Assembly: GCF_036327755.1 (NCBI RefSeq) | Contig: NZ_CP109596.1 | Span: 5,766,001 to 5,830,000 of the forward strand | Length of the DNA stretch: 64,000 nucleotides | Direction: 5' to 3' | Origin: Nocardia sp. NBC_01503 | GTDB taxonomy: Bacteria; Actinomycetota; Actinomycetes; Mycobacteriales; Mycobacteriaceae | In this document: piece by piece, positions 43,896 to 54,225 of the stretch | Position numbering within the stretch: the stretch's first letter is position 1 | How the letters are laid out: each line of letters opens with the position of its first letter | Made by a program: the position numbers and the translations under genes | The notes under the pieces: generated by a model | Seen by the model: only the letters and a program-made list of their open reading frames with translations | Told to the model about the DNA's origin: nothing | Database searches by the model: none

Positions 43896-45895
43896 TGCCT
43901 GATCCTTCGACGTACCGGCCCGCGCCGGGGACGATTCCTGTTGAGCCCGGCGTCTACAAGTTCCGGGACGTCCACAAGCGGGTCATCTACGTCGGTAAGG
44001 CGAAAAGTCTGCGCAGCAGGCTGAACTCGTACTTCGCGGATGTCTCCGGGCTGCACCCGCGCACCCGGCAGATGGTGACCACCGCCGCCAGCGTGGAGTG
44101 GACGGTCGTCTCCACCGAGGTCGAGGCGCTGCAGCTCGAGTACAACTGGATCAAGGAATTCGATCCGCGCTTCAATGTGCGCTATCGGGACGACAAGTCG
44201 TATCCGGTGCTGGCGGTGAGCCTCAATGAGGAGTATCCGCGGGTGTTCGTCTATCGCGGCGCGCGCAAGAAGGGGGTGCGGTACTTCGGCCCGTACGCGC
44301 ACGCCTGGGCCATTCGCGAAACCCTGGATCTGCTGCTGCGGGTCTTCCCCGTGCGCACCTGTTCGGCGGGAGTCTTCAAGCGGCACAGTCAGATCGGCCG
44401 TCCCTGTCTGCTCGGCTATATCGACAAATGCTCCGCGCCGTGCATCGGCCGGGTCGATGCCGATGAGCATCGGCGGATCGTCGAGGACTTCTGCGACTTC
44501 CTCTCCGGCAAGACCGACCGCTTGGTCAAGGAGCTGGAGAAGAAGATGCACGCCGCCGCCGAGGAGCTCGATTTCGAGACCGCGGCCCGGCTGCGCGACG
44601 ATGTACAGGCCCTGCGCCGCGCGCTGGAGAAGCAGGCCGTGGTGCTCGGCACCGGTACCGATGCCGATGTAATCGACTTCGCCATAGACGAATTGGAGGT
44701 CGCGGTACAGATCTTCCATGTCCGGGACGGCCGCGTGCGCGGTCAGCGCGGCTGGGTGGTCGACAAATCCGGCGATGCGATCGACGAGGTGGAGTCCGGT
44801 GGTGAGGTGCCCGCGCTGGTCGAACAGTTCCTCACCCAGTTCTATGGCGAACAATCCACCCTGGCCGAACAGTCGGGCGATGAGCAGCCCGGCAATGTGG
44901 TCCCGCGCGAGGTGCTGGTGCCCGCCCTGCCGCGCGATGCCGAACAGGTGCAGCAGTGGCTCTCCGCCATCCGCGGCTCGGGCGTGCAGCTGCGCGTCCC
45001 GCAGCGCGGTGACAAGAAGGCGCTCGCCGAGACCGTGCAGCGCAATGCCCAGGAGGAGCTGCAGCGTCATAAGCTAAGGCGCGCAGGCGATCTCACCGCC
45101 CGCTCGGCCGCGTTGCAGGAGATCCAGGACGCCCTGGATCTGGACAGCGCCCCGCTGCGCATCGAGTGCGTGGACATCAGTCACGTACAGGGCACCGATG
45201 TGGTCGCCTCCCTGGTCGTCTTCGAGGACGGTCTGGCGCGCAAGTCCGAGTATCGGCATTACGCCATCAAGGAGGCCGCCGGTGACGGTCGCTCCGACGA
45301 TGTGGCCAGTATCGCCGAGGTGACCCGGCGCCGCTTCGCCAAACTACGCCGCGATCTGGATGCCGCCGAGGCCGCCGAGCTCGCCGAATCCGATTCGGAG
45401 GCAACAGAATCCAGCCTGCCGGGCATCGATCCCAAGACCGGTAAGCCGCGCCGCTTCGCCTATCCGCCCAACCTGTACGTGGTCGACGGCGGCGCCCCGC
45501 AGGTCAATGCCGCCGCCGAGATCCTGGACGAACTGGGCATCACCGATGTCGCGGTCATCGGTCTGGCCAAGCGGCTCGAAGAGGTCTGGGTCCCCAATGA
45601 GCCGGATCCGGTCATCATGCCGCGCACCAGTGAGGCGCTGTATCTGCTGCAGCGGGTGCGTGACGAGGCGCACCGTTTCGCCATCACCTTCCATCGCAGC
45701 AAACGTTCGCGCCGGATGACCGCCTCGGTGCTGGACACCGTTCCCGGCCTGGGCGAAACCCGGAAAACGGCGCTGGTGACGCACTTCGGGTCGGTCGCCA
45801 AGCTGAAGGAGGCTACGGTGGAGCAGATCACCGAGGTCCCGGGCATCGGCATGGCCACGGCCAAGGCGGTACTCGCTGCTTTGCATACCGACTAG
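43895..45895 (+). CDS. uvrC: UvrABC excinuclease subunit C
   Basis: UvrC makes both incisions in nucleotide excision repair. The 666-residue protein has the GIY-YIG nuclease at the N-terminus (PGVYKFRDVHKRVIYVGKAKSLRSRL) and a Cys-rich segment (RPCLLGYIDKCSAPC). The UvrB-binding UVR motif is LEKKMHAAAEELDFETAARLRD. The RNase H-like endonuclease core has CVDISHVQG and YVVDGGAPQ, followed by C-terminal tandem helix-hairpin-helices (VPGLGETRKTALVTHFGS, VPGIGMATAKAV). A Ser/Glu-rich insertion lies near residue 495. It starts the conserved uvrC-rapZ-yvcK-whiA group. Confidence 0.97.
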   Translation: MPDPSTYRPAPGTIPVEPGVYKFRDVHKRVIYVGKAKSLRSRLNSYFADVSGLHPRTRQMVTTAASVEWTVVSTEVEALQLEYNWIKEFDPRFNVRYRDDKSYPVLAVSLNEEYPRVFVYRGARKKGVRYFGPYAHAWAIRETLDLLLRVFPVRTCSAGVFKRHSQIGRPCLLGYIDKCSAPCIGRVDADEHRRIVEDFCDFLSGKTDRLVKELEKKMHAAAEELDFETAARLRDDVQALRRALEKQAVVLGTGTDADVIDFAIDELEVAVQIFHVRDGRVRGQRGWVVDKSGDAIDEVESGGEVPALVEQFLTQFYGEQSTLAEQSGDEQPGNVVPREVLVPALPRDAEQVQQWLSAIRGSGVQLRVPQRGDKKALAETVQRNAQEELQRHKLRRAGDLTARSAALQEIQDALDLDSAPLRIECVDISHVQGTDVVASLVVFEDGLARKSEYRHYAIKEAAGDGRSDDVASIAEVTRRRFAKLRRDLDAAEAAELAESDSEATESSLPGIDPKTGKPRRFAYPPNLYVVDGGAPQVNAAAEILDELGITDVAVIGLAKRLEEVWVPNEPDPVIMPRTSEALYLLQRVRDEAHRFAITFHRSKRSRRMTASVLDTVPGLGETRKTALVTHFGSVAKLKEATVEQITEVPGIGMATAKAVLAALHTD

Positions 45896-45912
45896 GTCCC
45901 CGGGCGGCATTC

Positions 45913-45948
45913 GCGCGACACGCCGAGAGCGTGTTGCGCGACACGCCG
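45913..45948. repeat. Paired 13-bp direct repeat upstream of rapZ
   Basis: GCGCGACACGCCG occurs at 45913-45925 and again at 45936-45948, 23 bp apart. The second copy is also part of a near-palindrome CGTGTTGCGCGACACG. The same core in the same arrangement occurs upstream of mihF (10944 and 10966). Confidence 0.75.
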
Positions 45949-46066
45949 TCTGTGCAGGTCGGGAGGGAGAATCACAGCTATGTCTCTCCTCGAGCGTGCG
46001 CCTGCGCCGGATTCGGGTACCGGTGCAGGATGATCGAGGGACCCTCAGAGACGAACCCGGTAGGAC

Positions 46067-47017
46067 ATGACGCGCGTCGAAGCCAACAGCAGTGCGGTCG
46101 CAAACCAGAGCAGTACGACCCGGATCGGTGAGCAACCGGTCGAGGTGGTCATAGTCACCGGTTTATCCGGGGCCGGCCGTGGTACTGCCGCCAAGGTGCT
46201 GGAGGATCTGGGCTACTACGTGGCCGACAATCTGCCGCCCGAGTTGATCGGCCGCATGGTCGAATTGGGCGAAAGTGCCGATCCGCCCATTCGCAAACTC
46301 GCGATGGTGATGGATGTGCGCAGTCGCTTCTTCACCGGAAACCTCTCGGCGGTCACCGAACAATTGCGCTCAGCGGGCGTGCGCACCCGCATTCTCTTCC
46401 TGGAGGCCTCCGACGATGTCCTGATCCGTCGATACGGGTTCGCCCGGCGTCGCCATCCGCTGCAGAGCGAGAGCGCCGACGGCACGCTGACCGCGGGTAT
46501 CGCCGCCGAGCGTGCGCGTCTTGCCTCGGTCAAGACCGCGGCCGACCTGGTTATCGACACCACCGCGCTATCGATTCACCAGCTGCACCGAAAGCTGGAA
46601 GAGGCGTATGGCGGGGCCACCCCGACCGCCCTCCAATTAACAATCCAATCGTTCGGTTTTAAGTACGGAGTACCACTCGACGCCGACATGGTGTTGGATT
46701 TGCGTTTCCTGCCCAATCCGCATTGGGTGCCGGAACTCCGCGAACAGACCGGACAGGATGCCGCGGTCAGTGAGTACGTGTTGTCGCGTCCGGGTGCCCA
46801 GGACTATCTGGGTACCGGCCGCCACCTCATCGATCTCACCACCGAGGGCTACCGCCAAGAGGGGAAGCGATACATGACCGTGGCAGTGGGCTGCACCGGC
46901 GGTAAGCACCGCAGTGTGGCAATAGCGGAGGCACTGGGTGACCTACTCGGTGCCGACGCGAACAACGGAGCGGGGGACGTTGTTCGCGTGGTTCACCGGG
47001 ATTTGGGGCGGGAATGA
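46067..47017 (+). CDS. rapZ: RapZ-family RNase adapter / nucleotide-binding protein
   Basis: 316 residues. The Walker A-like loop GLSGAGRGT starts at residue 32; the usual terminal Lys of the P-loop is replaced by Arg, as is common in actinobacterial members. Walker B-like VMDVRSRFF and the C-terminal signature GCTGGKHRSVAIAE are conserved. In E. coli RapZ senses glucosamine-6-phosphate; the actinobacterial role is less clear. Its ATGA overlap with yvcK and the following whiA reflect the conserved trio found from Firmicutes to Actinobacteria. Confidence 0.94.
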   Translation: MTRVEANSSAVANQSSTTRIGEQPVEVVIVTGLSGAGRGTAAKVLEDLGYYVADNLPPELIGRMVELGESADPPIRKLAMVMDVRSRFFTGNLSAVTEQLRSAGVRTRILFLEASDDVLIRRYGFARRRHPLQSESADGTLTAGIAAERARLASVKTAADLVIDTTALSIHQLHRKLEEAYGGATPTALQLTIQSFGFKYGVPLDADMVLDLRFLPNPHWVPELREQTGQDAAVSEYVLSRPGAQDYLGTGRHLIDLTTEGYRQEGKRYMTVAVGCTGGKHRSVAIAEALGDLLGADANNGAGDVVRVVHRDLGRE

Positions 47018-48084
47018 GTGCACGCGAGACCGATACCGCGGCGAGCCGGATGACCAATCCGGCGATTGTCGCGCTGGGCGGCGGACATGGTCTGTACGCG
47101 ACGTTGACCGCGGTGCGACGGCTGACCCGCAAGATCACGGCGGTGGTGACGGTCGCCGACGACGGCGGGTCCTCCGGACGACTGCGCGCCGAGCTCGGCA
47201 TGCTGCCCCCGGGTGATCTTCGAATGGCCTTGGCGGCCTTGGCCGAAGAGTCCGACGGCATCTGGGCGCGCACACTGCAGCACCGCTTCGGCGGGAGCGG
47301 TGCGCTTGCCGGGCATTCGGTGGGCAACCTCATTCTGGCGGGGCTCACCGAGGAGCTCGGGGATCCCGTTGCGGCACTGGACGAAGCAGGAAGAATTCTG
47401 CGGATCACCGGTCGCGTACTACCGATGTCGCCGATCGCGCTGACCATCGAAGCGGATGTGGCGGGTCTGGAGGGTGACCCCCGGGTGAGCCGCTGCATTC
47501 GAGGTCAGGTGGCTGTGGCGACCACGCCGGGCAAGGTGCGGCGGGTGCGGTTGATCCCCTCGGATCCGCCCGCCTGCCCCGAATCGACCTCGGCGATCGA
47601 GCATGCGGATGTGGTCGTACTCGGGCCCGGCAGCTGGTTCACGAGCGTCATTCCACACGTCCTCGTGCCCGATTTGCACGAAGCTCTGCTTCACACTCGG
47701 GCGCGGAAAGTGTTGGTGCTCAACCTCGCTGCCGAACCGGGCGAAACGGCCGGATTCTCCGCGGAACGCCACCTACATGTATTGTCCCAGCACGCACCGG
47801 ATTTCACGGTCGACCATGTTTTGGTGGATTCCGGCTCCGTACCCGAGGGTAGGGAACGCGAACATGTGGCAAGAGCTGCCGAACAGCTGCGAGCACGAGT
47901 AACCTTCGCTGATGTTGCCGAGGCCGGGACAGACCGGCACCACCCCGGAAAGCTTGCCGCCGCACTGGATCAGGTGATCCGGCAACCTCGGCCGGAATCA
48001 GCAGGGCTTCGAGTCGAAGGACGGCATATGGGCCAACATGTGCGGTCCGGGTTGGGTGGAAAGGAGCGCGTCTCGTGGCGATGA
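47014..48084 (+). CDS. yvcK: YvcK/CuvA family, gluconeogenesis factor (CofD-like)
   Basis: 356 residues. It begins with the CofD-like signature VALGGGHGLYATLTAVRRL and VVTVADDGGSSGRLR, and ends with a UDP-sugar-binding Rossmann-like half. In Bacillus and mycobacteria (Rv1422/CuvA) it binds UDP-GlcNAc and supports cell-wall growth and carbon-source use. It overlaps rapZ by four bases and whiA by ten. The C-terminal 40 residues are variable. Confidence 0.93.
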   Translation: MSARETDTAASRMTNPAIVALGGGHGLYATLTAVRRLTRKITAVVTVADDGGSSGRLRAELGMLPPGDLRMALAALAEESDGIWARTLQHRFGGSGALAGHSVGNLILAGLTEELGDPVAALDEAGRILRITGRVLPMSPIALTIEADVAGLEGDPRVSRCIRGQVAVATTPGKVRRVRLIPSDPPACPESTSAIEHADVVVLGPGSWFTSVIPHVLVPDLHEALLHTRARKVLVLNLAAEPGETAGFSAERHLHVLSQHAPDFTVDHVLVDSGSVPEGREREHVARAAEQLRARVTFADVAEAGTDRHHPGKLAAALDQVIRQPRPESAGLRVEGRHMGQHVRSGLGGKERVSWR

Positions 48085-49058
48085 CAGCGGAAGTGAAGGA
48101 CGAGCTGAGCCGACTCACCATTTCACAGGTGAGTTCGCGCAAGGCGGAACTGTCCGCGCTACTGCGGTTCGCCGGTGGATTGCACATCGTCGGTGGTCGA
48201 GTGATCGTTGAAGCCGAGGTGGACATGGGTTCCATCGCGCGCCGACTGCGTCGTGAGATCTTCGAGCTGTACGGCTACGGCTCCGATGTGCACGTCCTGG
48301 GTGCAGGCGGGCTTCGCAAAACCTCCCGGTACGTCGTACGGGTTTCCAAGGAAGGCGAGGCGCTCGCGCGCCAGACCGGATTGCTCGATGTGCGCGGCCG
48401 TCCGGTGCGGGGTCTACCCGCGCAGGTGGTCGGCGGCAGTATCGGTGATGCCGAAGCGGCTTGGCGCGGAGCGTTTCTCGCGCACGGTTCGCTCACCGAA
48501 CCGGGCCGCTCCTCCGCACTGGAGGTCAGCTGCCCCGGACCGGAGGCCGCATTGGCCCTGGTCGGTGCCGCCCGGCGCATGGGTATCTCGGCCAAGGCAC
48601 GTGAGGTGCGCGGCACCGATCGCGTCGTGGTGCGCGATGGCGAGGCCATCGGGGCACTGCTCACCCGCATGGGTGCGCAGGACACCCGGCTCACGTGGGA
48701 GGAGCGGCGCATGCGCCGCGAGGTCCGCGCGACGGCCAACCGTCTCGCCAACTTCGACGACGCCAACCTGCGTCGTTCGGCCCGGGCCGCGGTAGCCGCC
48801 GCCGCCCGTGTGGAGCGCGCGCTGGAGATACTGGCCGACGATGTCCCCGATCATTTGGCCGCCGCGGGCAAGCTGCGCGTCCTGCACCGTCAGGCGTCGC
48901 TGGAGGAGCTCGGCCAGCTGGCCGATCCGCCGATGACGAAAGACGCTGTGGCAGGCCGCATTCGACGCCTGCTCTCGATGGCCGACCGCCGCGCAAAGGA
49001 ATTGGGCGTCCCCGACACCGAATCCGCTGTCACCGCCGAACTCCTCGAAGAGGCGTGA
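48075..49058 (+). CDS. whiA: WhiA sporulation/cell-division regulator
   Basis: DNA-binding protein of 327 residues combining a degenerate LAGLIDADG homing-endonuclease-like domain (AAWRGAFLAHGSLTEPGRSSALEVSCPG) with a C-terminal helix-turn-helix (ANFDDANLRRSARAAVAAA, LEELGQLADPPMTKDAVAGRIRRL). The GTG at 48075 lies eight bases after GGAAAGGAG; the ATG at 48081 is the alternative. It closes the rapZ-yvcK-whiA trio, which is followed by a long hairpin. Confidence 0.95.
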   Translation: MAMTAEVKDELSRLTISQVSSRKAELSALLRFAGGLHIVGGRVIVEAEVDMGSIARRLRREIFELYGYGSDVHVLGAGGLRKTSRYVVRVSKEGEALARQTGLLDVRGRPVRGLPAQVVGGSIGDAEAAWRGAFLAHGSLTEPGRSSALEVSCPGPEAALALVGAARRMGISAKAREVRGTDRVVVRDGEAIGALLTRMGAQDTRLTWEERRMRREVRATANRLANFDDANLRRSARAAVAAAARVERALEILADDVPDHLAAAGKLRVLHRQASLEELGQLADPPMTKDAVAGRIRRLLSMADRRAKELGVPDTESAVTAELLEEA

Positions 49059-49065
49059 ATCTGTC

Positions 49066-49098
49066 TGAGGCACCGTACCCACCGGGTACGGTGCCTCA
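49066..49098 (+). terminator. Terminator hairpin after whiA
   Basis: TGAGGCACCGTACCC (49066-49080) and GGGTACGGTGCCTCA (49084-49098) pair over 15 bp with a three-base loop, seven bases after the whiA stop. There is no T-run, but the stem is among the strongest in the window. Confidence 0.8.
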
Positions 49099-49230
49099 GT
49101 CGTAACTGGAACAAAACCGACTGCCCCGGCGGCCTCACATCTGCCGGGGTGTGTCCGTGATGTTTCCGTGACGGCGTTAGGGTGAGTACACAAGGGAAAA
49201 CGATCCGCTTGAAAGCTGAGGAGCGATAAC

Positions 49231-50250
<1,020 letters not shown>

Positions 50251-50255
50251 GCACG

Positions 50256-51467
50256 ATGGCGATCAAGACACTCGCAGATCTGCTGAACGAGGGTGTCGAG
50301 GGTCGGGGCGTGCTCGTGCGCTCCGACCTGAACGTTCCCCTCGATGACGGTGTCATCACCGATCCGGGCCGCATCATCGCGTCGGCTCCGACCATCAAGG
50401 CGCTCGCCGAGGCGGGCGCGAAGGTGGTCGTCACCGCGCATCTGGGTCGCCCCAAGGGCGAGCCGGATCCGAAGCTGTCGCTGGCTCCCGTGGCCGCGCG
50501 TCTGGCCGAGGAGCTGGGCCGCAATGTGCAGCTCGCCGGTGATGTCGTCGGCCAGGACGCGCTCGCGCGCTCCGAGGGCCTCACCGACGGTGATGTGATG
50601 CTGCTGGAGAACATTCGCTTCGATCCGCGCGAAACCAGCAAGGACGACGCGCAGCGGGCCAAGCTGGCCGCCGCGCTGGTCGAGCTGGTCGGCGATGACG
50701 GTGCGTTCGTCTCCGACGGTTTCGGTGTGGTGCATCGCAAGCAGGCGTCGGTCTACGACGTGGCCACGCTGCTCCCGCATTACGCGGGTTCGCTGGTCGC
50801 GGCCGAGACCGAGGTGCTGCGTAAGCTCACCGAGAACGCGGAGCGCCCGTACGCGGTAGTGCTCGGCGGATCCAAGGTCTCCGACAAGCTGGCTGTCATC
50901 GAGGCGCTCGCGCCGAAGGTGGACACCCTGGTCATCGGCGGCGGCATGTGCTTTACCTTCCTTGCGGCGCAAGGGCTTCCGGTCGGCGGTTCGCTGCTGC
51001 AGGAAGAGATGATCGACACCTGCAAGCATCTGCTCGACAAGTACGCCGATGTGATCCATCTGCCGCGCGATATCGTCGTCGCCGACAAGTTCGCGGCCGA
51101 TGCGGAGTCGAAGGTGGTGCCCGCCAACGAGATTCCCGAAGGTTGGATGGGTCTGGACATCGGTCCGGAGTCCACCGATCGGTTCGGTGCGCTGTTGACC
51201 GAGGCCAAGACGGTGTTCTGGAACGGGCCCATGGGCGTGTTCGAGTTCGAGAAGTTCGCGGCCGGTACCCGCGGTGTTGCCGAGGCGATCGTGGTCGCGA
51301 CCGGTAAGGGCGCGTTCACCGTGGTCGGTGGCGGCGATTCGGCCGCGGCCGTGCGTTCGCTCGGTCTGCCGGATGACGGTTTCTCGCATATCTCCACCGG
51401 TGGCGGTGCGTCGCTGGAGTACCTGGAGGGCAAGGAACTTCCGGGCCTTTCGGTTCTGGAGGGCTGA
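50256..51467 (+). CDS. pgk: Phosphoglycerate kinase
   Basis: It transfers the phosphate of 1,3-bisphosphoglycerate to ADP. 403 residues. The N-terminal signature VLVRSDLNVPLDDG and the C-terminal nucleotide loop TVVGGGDSAAAV are intact. The ATG at 50256 is the first after the gap stop; the reading frame is open far upstream through gap, but that is out-of-frame overlap. tpiA follows after three bases. Confidence 0.98.
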   Translation: MAIKTLADLLNEGVEGRGVLVRSDLNVPLDDGVITDPGRIIASAPTIKALAEAGAKVVVTAHLGRPKGEPDPKLSLAPVAARLAEELGRNVQLAGDVVGQDALARSEGLTDGDVMLLENIRFDPRETSKDDAQRAKLAAALVELVGDDGAFVSDGFGVVHRKQASVYDVATLLPHYAGSLVAAETEVLRKLTENAERPYAVVLGGSKVSDKLAVIEALAPKVDTLVIGGGMCFTFLAAQGLPVGGSLLQEEMIDTCKHLLDKYADVIHLPRDIVVADKFAADAESKVVPANEIPEGWMGLDIGPESTDRFGALLTEAKTVFWNGPMGVFEFEKFAAGTRGVAEAIVVATGKGAFTVVGGGDSAAAVRSLGLPDDGFSHISTGGGASLEYLEGKELPGLSVLEG

Positions 51468-51470
51468 ACC

Positions 51471-52256
51471 ATGGCACGTAAGCCTTTGATCGCCGGCAAC
51501 TGGAAGATGAACCTCAATCACCTCGAGGCCATCGCTCTGGTGCAGAAGATCGCATTCGCCCTGCCCGAGAAGTACTTCGCGAAGGTCGATGTCACGGTGA
51601 TTCCGCCGTTCACCGACCTGCGCAGCGTGCAGACCCTGGTCGAGGGTGATCGCCTGCTGCTCACCTATGGCGCGCAGGATGTTTCGACCCATGACGAGGG
51701 TGCCTACACCGGCGAGATCAGCGGTTCCATGCTGGCCAAGCTGGGTTGCACCTACGCGGTGGTCGGCCACTCGGAGCGTCGCCAGTACCATCTGGAGGAC
51801 GACGCGACGGTGCTGGCCAAGGCCAAGCAGGCGCTCAAGTACGGCATCACCCCGATCGTCTGCATCGGTGAGGGCCTGGGCGTCCGCGAGTCCAAGACCC
51901 ACGTCGAGTACAACCTCGAGCAGCTGCGCGGCTCGCTGAAGGGCTTGACCGCCGAGGAGATCTCCAAGGTCGTCATCGCCTACGAGCCCGTCTGGGCCAT
52001 CGGCACCGGTAAGGTCGCCACCCCCGCCGACGCCCAGGAAGTCTGCGGCGCCATCCGCAAGGAGCTCGCCGACCTGGCGAATCCCGAAGTGGCAGCGGGC
52101 GTCCGCGTCCTGTACGGCGGCTCGGTCAACGCCAAGAACGTCGGCGAACTGGTTGGCCAGACCGATATCGACGGAGCCCTCGTGGGCGGCGCTTCCCTGA
52201 AGGGCGACGAATTCGCCACCCTTTCGGCCATCGCCGCCGGCGGCCCCCTGCCGTAA
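51471..52256 (+). CDS. tpiA: Triosephosphate isomerase
   Basis: 261 residues. Catalytic residues are visible: Asn-Lys in AGNWKMN, His100 in VVGHSERR and Glu172 in AYEPVWAIGTG; the phosphate loops YGGSVNAKN and GALVGGAS are complete. Last gene of the glycolytic operon, ended by a textbook intrinsic terminator. Confidence 0.98.
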   Translation: MARKPLIAGNWKMNLNHLEAIALVQKIAFALPEKYFAKVDVTVIPPFTDLRSVQTLVEGDRLLLTYGAQDVSTHDEGAYTGEISGSMLAKLGCTYAVVGHSERRQYHLEDDATVLAKAKQALKYGITPIVCIGEGLGVRESKTHVEYNLEQLRGSLKGLTAEEISKVVIAYEPVWAIGTGKVATPADAQEVCGAIRKELADLANPEVAAGVRVLYGGSVNAKNVGELVGQTDIDGALVGGASLKGDEFATLSAIAAGGPLP

Positions 52257-52270
52257 ACCGCACCACCCGA

Positions 52271-52304
52271 AAGGCCGGACATCCGAATGGATGTCCGGCC
52301 TTTT
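52271..52304 (+). terminator. Intrinsic terminator of gap-pgk-tpiA
   Basis: AAGGCCGGACATCC (52271-52284), loop GAAT, GGATGTCCGGCCTT (52289-52302), followed by TTG after the TTTT run at 52301-52304. A perfect 14-bp stem with a T-run. Confidence 0.92.
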
Positions 52305-52461
52305 GTCGCCTTCGCCCCTTTTGTCGGAGCTTCGGAGATCATCACCACGACTCGAGTGCGGTTCGGGCGGAACGGATTTCGAGTTGGTGGTCGGATCGCC
52401 CGCCAAAGGGAGTGCGCGTCGATAGGCTCCGTGCATCGTTCCGAATTCGTATGGAGGGCCG

Positions 52462-53577
52462 ATGGGCTACTTCGATGGACCCGATGATGGTGCAGGGGAA
52501 TTCGGGGGTGCCGGAGTGCCGGGTGGGGAGTCGGTGCTGCGGTTGGTGCGGGTGTTGCGGGAGGCGGGGTGGGATCCGGCCGCGGGGCGGGTTTCGGCGG
52601 TAGCGGTGGATCCGGGGGATGCGGCGCATGTGTTGGTGGGGGCGGGCAATGGTGGGGTCTGGGGGAGTTGGGATCGGGGGGAGAGTTGGCGGGCCTGTAC
52701 CGGGAGCGCGTCGACGCTGGCGGTGGGGGCGCTCGCGTTCGATCCGGGGCGGCCGGGGACGGTGTACTGCGGGACCGGGGAGGGGGATTGCTGGTTCTTT
52801 CTCGGGGCGGGGTTGCTGGCCTCGGTGGACGGCGGAGTTACCTGGTCCGTTCGATGCTCGGATCCTTTTGTGGGCCAGGGCTTTTACCAGTTGCTGGTCG
52901 ACCCGAGGGATTCCGGTCGACTGTTGGCGGCCACCACCGGTGGAATGTACACCTCCGATGACGCGGGTTCGACGTGGATCAGGCGGCATCCGGAATGCAC
53001 CTGGTCGATGGCGCTGGGCCGCGCGGAGATACTGGCGGCCAGCTCGGATGGTGTCTGGCAATCCGGCTATGACGCAAAGACTTTCAAACGAGTACGGCTG
53101 GAGGGTGCACCCTCTCGGTTCACCCGGTTGGCGGTGGCGACCGCGCCCACCGACCCCGCCATCGCATACGCCTGGGGTACCGGCGAGCCCTTCGATTCCG
53201 AGGGCAATCCGACCGCCTACCTGTGGCGGCGCGCCCGAAACACTTGGAGCGCACAGCAACTCCCGCCCGGTGTGCGCACCGCGCAGTCCTGGTACGACTG
53301 GTTTCTGGCGGTCGCGCCCGATAATGCCAATCAGATCTACGCCGGTGCGATCAGCGTCCATCGCGGTGATCGCTGCGGGAGCGGGTGGACCTGGATGGAT
53401 ATCGGGGCCGAACCGGAGAGCGGCGGTAGCCCTACCGATCAGCATGCCATCGCCTTCGAACCCGGAGCGCCCGGCATCGTCTATATCGGTTGTGACGGTG
53501 GGCTTTTCCGTAGCTCGGACCGTGGCCGGACCTGGTCGCGGCGCGGTATGGGGATCAGCGCGCCGACCTCCTGCTGA
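52462..53577 (+). CDS. Asp-box (BNR) repeat beta-propeller protein, C-terminally truncated
   Basis: 371 residues of a sialidase-like beta-propeller with no signal peptide. Four Asp-box repeats are visible (SWDRGESW, SVDGGVTW, SDDAGSTW, SSDRGRTW). Proteins of this kind are normally longer and continue after the last repeat. Here the frame stops about a dozen residues after SSDRGRTW, exactly where the converging methyltransferase gene begins on the other strand. The first 250 bases are very G-rich. The ATG follows GGAGGG. It may be a remnant; the function is unknown. Confidence 0.72.
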   Translation: MGYFDGPDDGAGEFGGAGVPGGESVLRLVRVLREAGWDPAAGRVSAVAVDPGDAAHVLVGAGNGGVWGSWDRGESWRACTGSASTLAVGALAFDPGRPGTVYCGTGEGDCWFFLGAGLLASVDGGVTWSVRCSDPFVGQGFYQLLVDPRDSGRLLAATTGGMYTSDDAGSTWIRRHPECTWSMALGRAEILAASSDGVWQSGYDAKTFKRVRLEGAPSRFTRLAVATAPTDPAIAYAWGTGEPFDSEGNPTAYLWRRARNTWSAQQLPPGVRTAQSWYDWFLAVAPDNANQIYAGAISVHRGDRCGSGWTWMDIGAEPESGGSPTDQHAIAFEPGAPGIVYIGCDGGLFRSSDRGRTWSRRGMGISAPTSC

Positions 53578-54137
53578 TAGCTCCGGTAGCGGTCGCCGAA
53601 GGTGTCGATCAGGATGCGGTCCTCCTCTCGCACTCGCCACAGCAGCCAGCCCAGGATGAAGACGAAGGTGACCACGGTGGCCCCGAATCCCGCCATGAGC
53701 ATGCGGCCGGTCATGACCCCGAGTATTCCGGTGTAGATCGGATGCCGCACCACCTGATACGGCCCGCCCGTACGTAATTCGTGTTCCTGCTGGATCATCG
53801 GCCGCCCGGCCCACATGGTGCCGAGCGCGAGTCGCGCCCACACCATGAGCGCCGCGGATCCGATCACGAATACCGAACCGACCTCGGCCAGTGCCGGATT
53901 GGTCCAGGTGGTGGTCTCCCAGATCCCGCCGGGCAGCAGGTTCATGATCACGATGAGTACGGTGAGCCCGAGCAGCATCCACGGTTCGGGGAGCAGGGTG
54001 CGTGCGAAATGCCAGAGCTTGTCCCGCGGTGTGCCCGCCCGCCGTACCGCGAACCAGACGGCCGTGGCGAGCCAAACGATTCCGACCACTTGCAGACTCG
54101 CCAGCGCGGCGGCGGGCAGCAGCTGAATTATGACCAT
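53481..54137 (-). CDS. Isoprenylcysteine carboxyl methyltransferase family membrane protein
   Basis: 218 residues with about four transmembrane helices (7-28, 52-70, 84-104, 150-172). The family motif GPYQVVRHPIYTGILG is followed by EEDRILIDTFGDRYRSYQ. ICMT-like proteins in bacteria methylate unknown carboxyl or amine groups at the membrane. The conserved part ends near VGALIPIPRR, and the last roughly 20 residues overlap the end of the Asp-box gene on the other strand by 97 bases, suggesting a deletion junction. Confidence 0.85.
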   Translation of the reverse strand: MVIIQLLPAAALASLQVVGIVWLATAVWFAVRRAGTPRDKLWHFARTLLPEPWMLLGLTVLIVIMNLLPGGIWETTTWTNPALAEVGSVFVIGSAALMVWARLALGTMWAGRPMIQQEHELRTGGPYQVVRHPIYTGILGVMTGRMLMAGFGATVVTFVFILGWLLWRVREEDRILIDTFGDRYRSYQQEVGALIPIPRRDQVRPRSELRKSPPSQPI

Positions 54138-54185
54138 ATTTCCAGCGTGCTACCGGGTCGTTCGCCGGACCACCACCCCCGGCAC

Positions 54186-54217
54186 GACCGCTGTCCACCC
54201 GGGGGTGGACAGCGGTC
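54186..54217 (-). terminator. Hairpin after secreted protein gene
   Basis: GACCGCTGTCCACCC (54186-54200) and GGGTGGACAGCGGTC (54203-54217) are perfectly complementary with GG between them. It lies eight bases beyond the stop of the secreted protein and ahead of the methyltransferase on the same strand. Confidence 0.75.
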
Positions 54218-54225
54218 GGAGTCGA

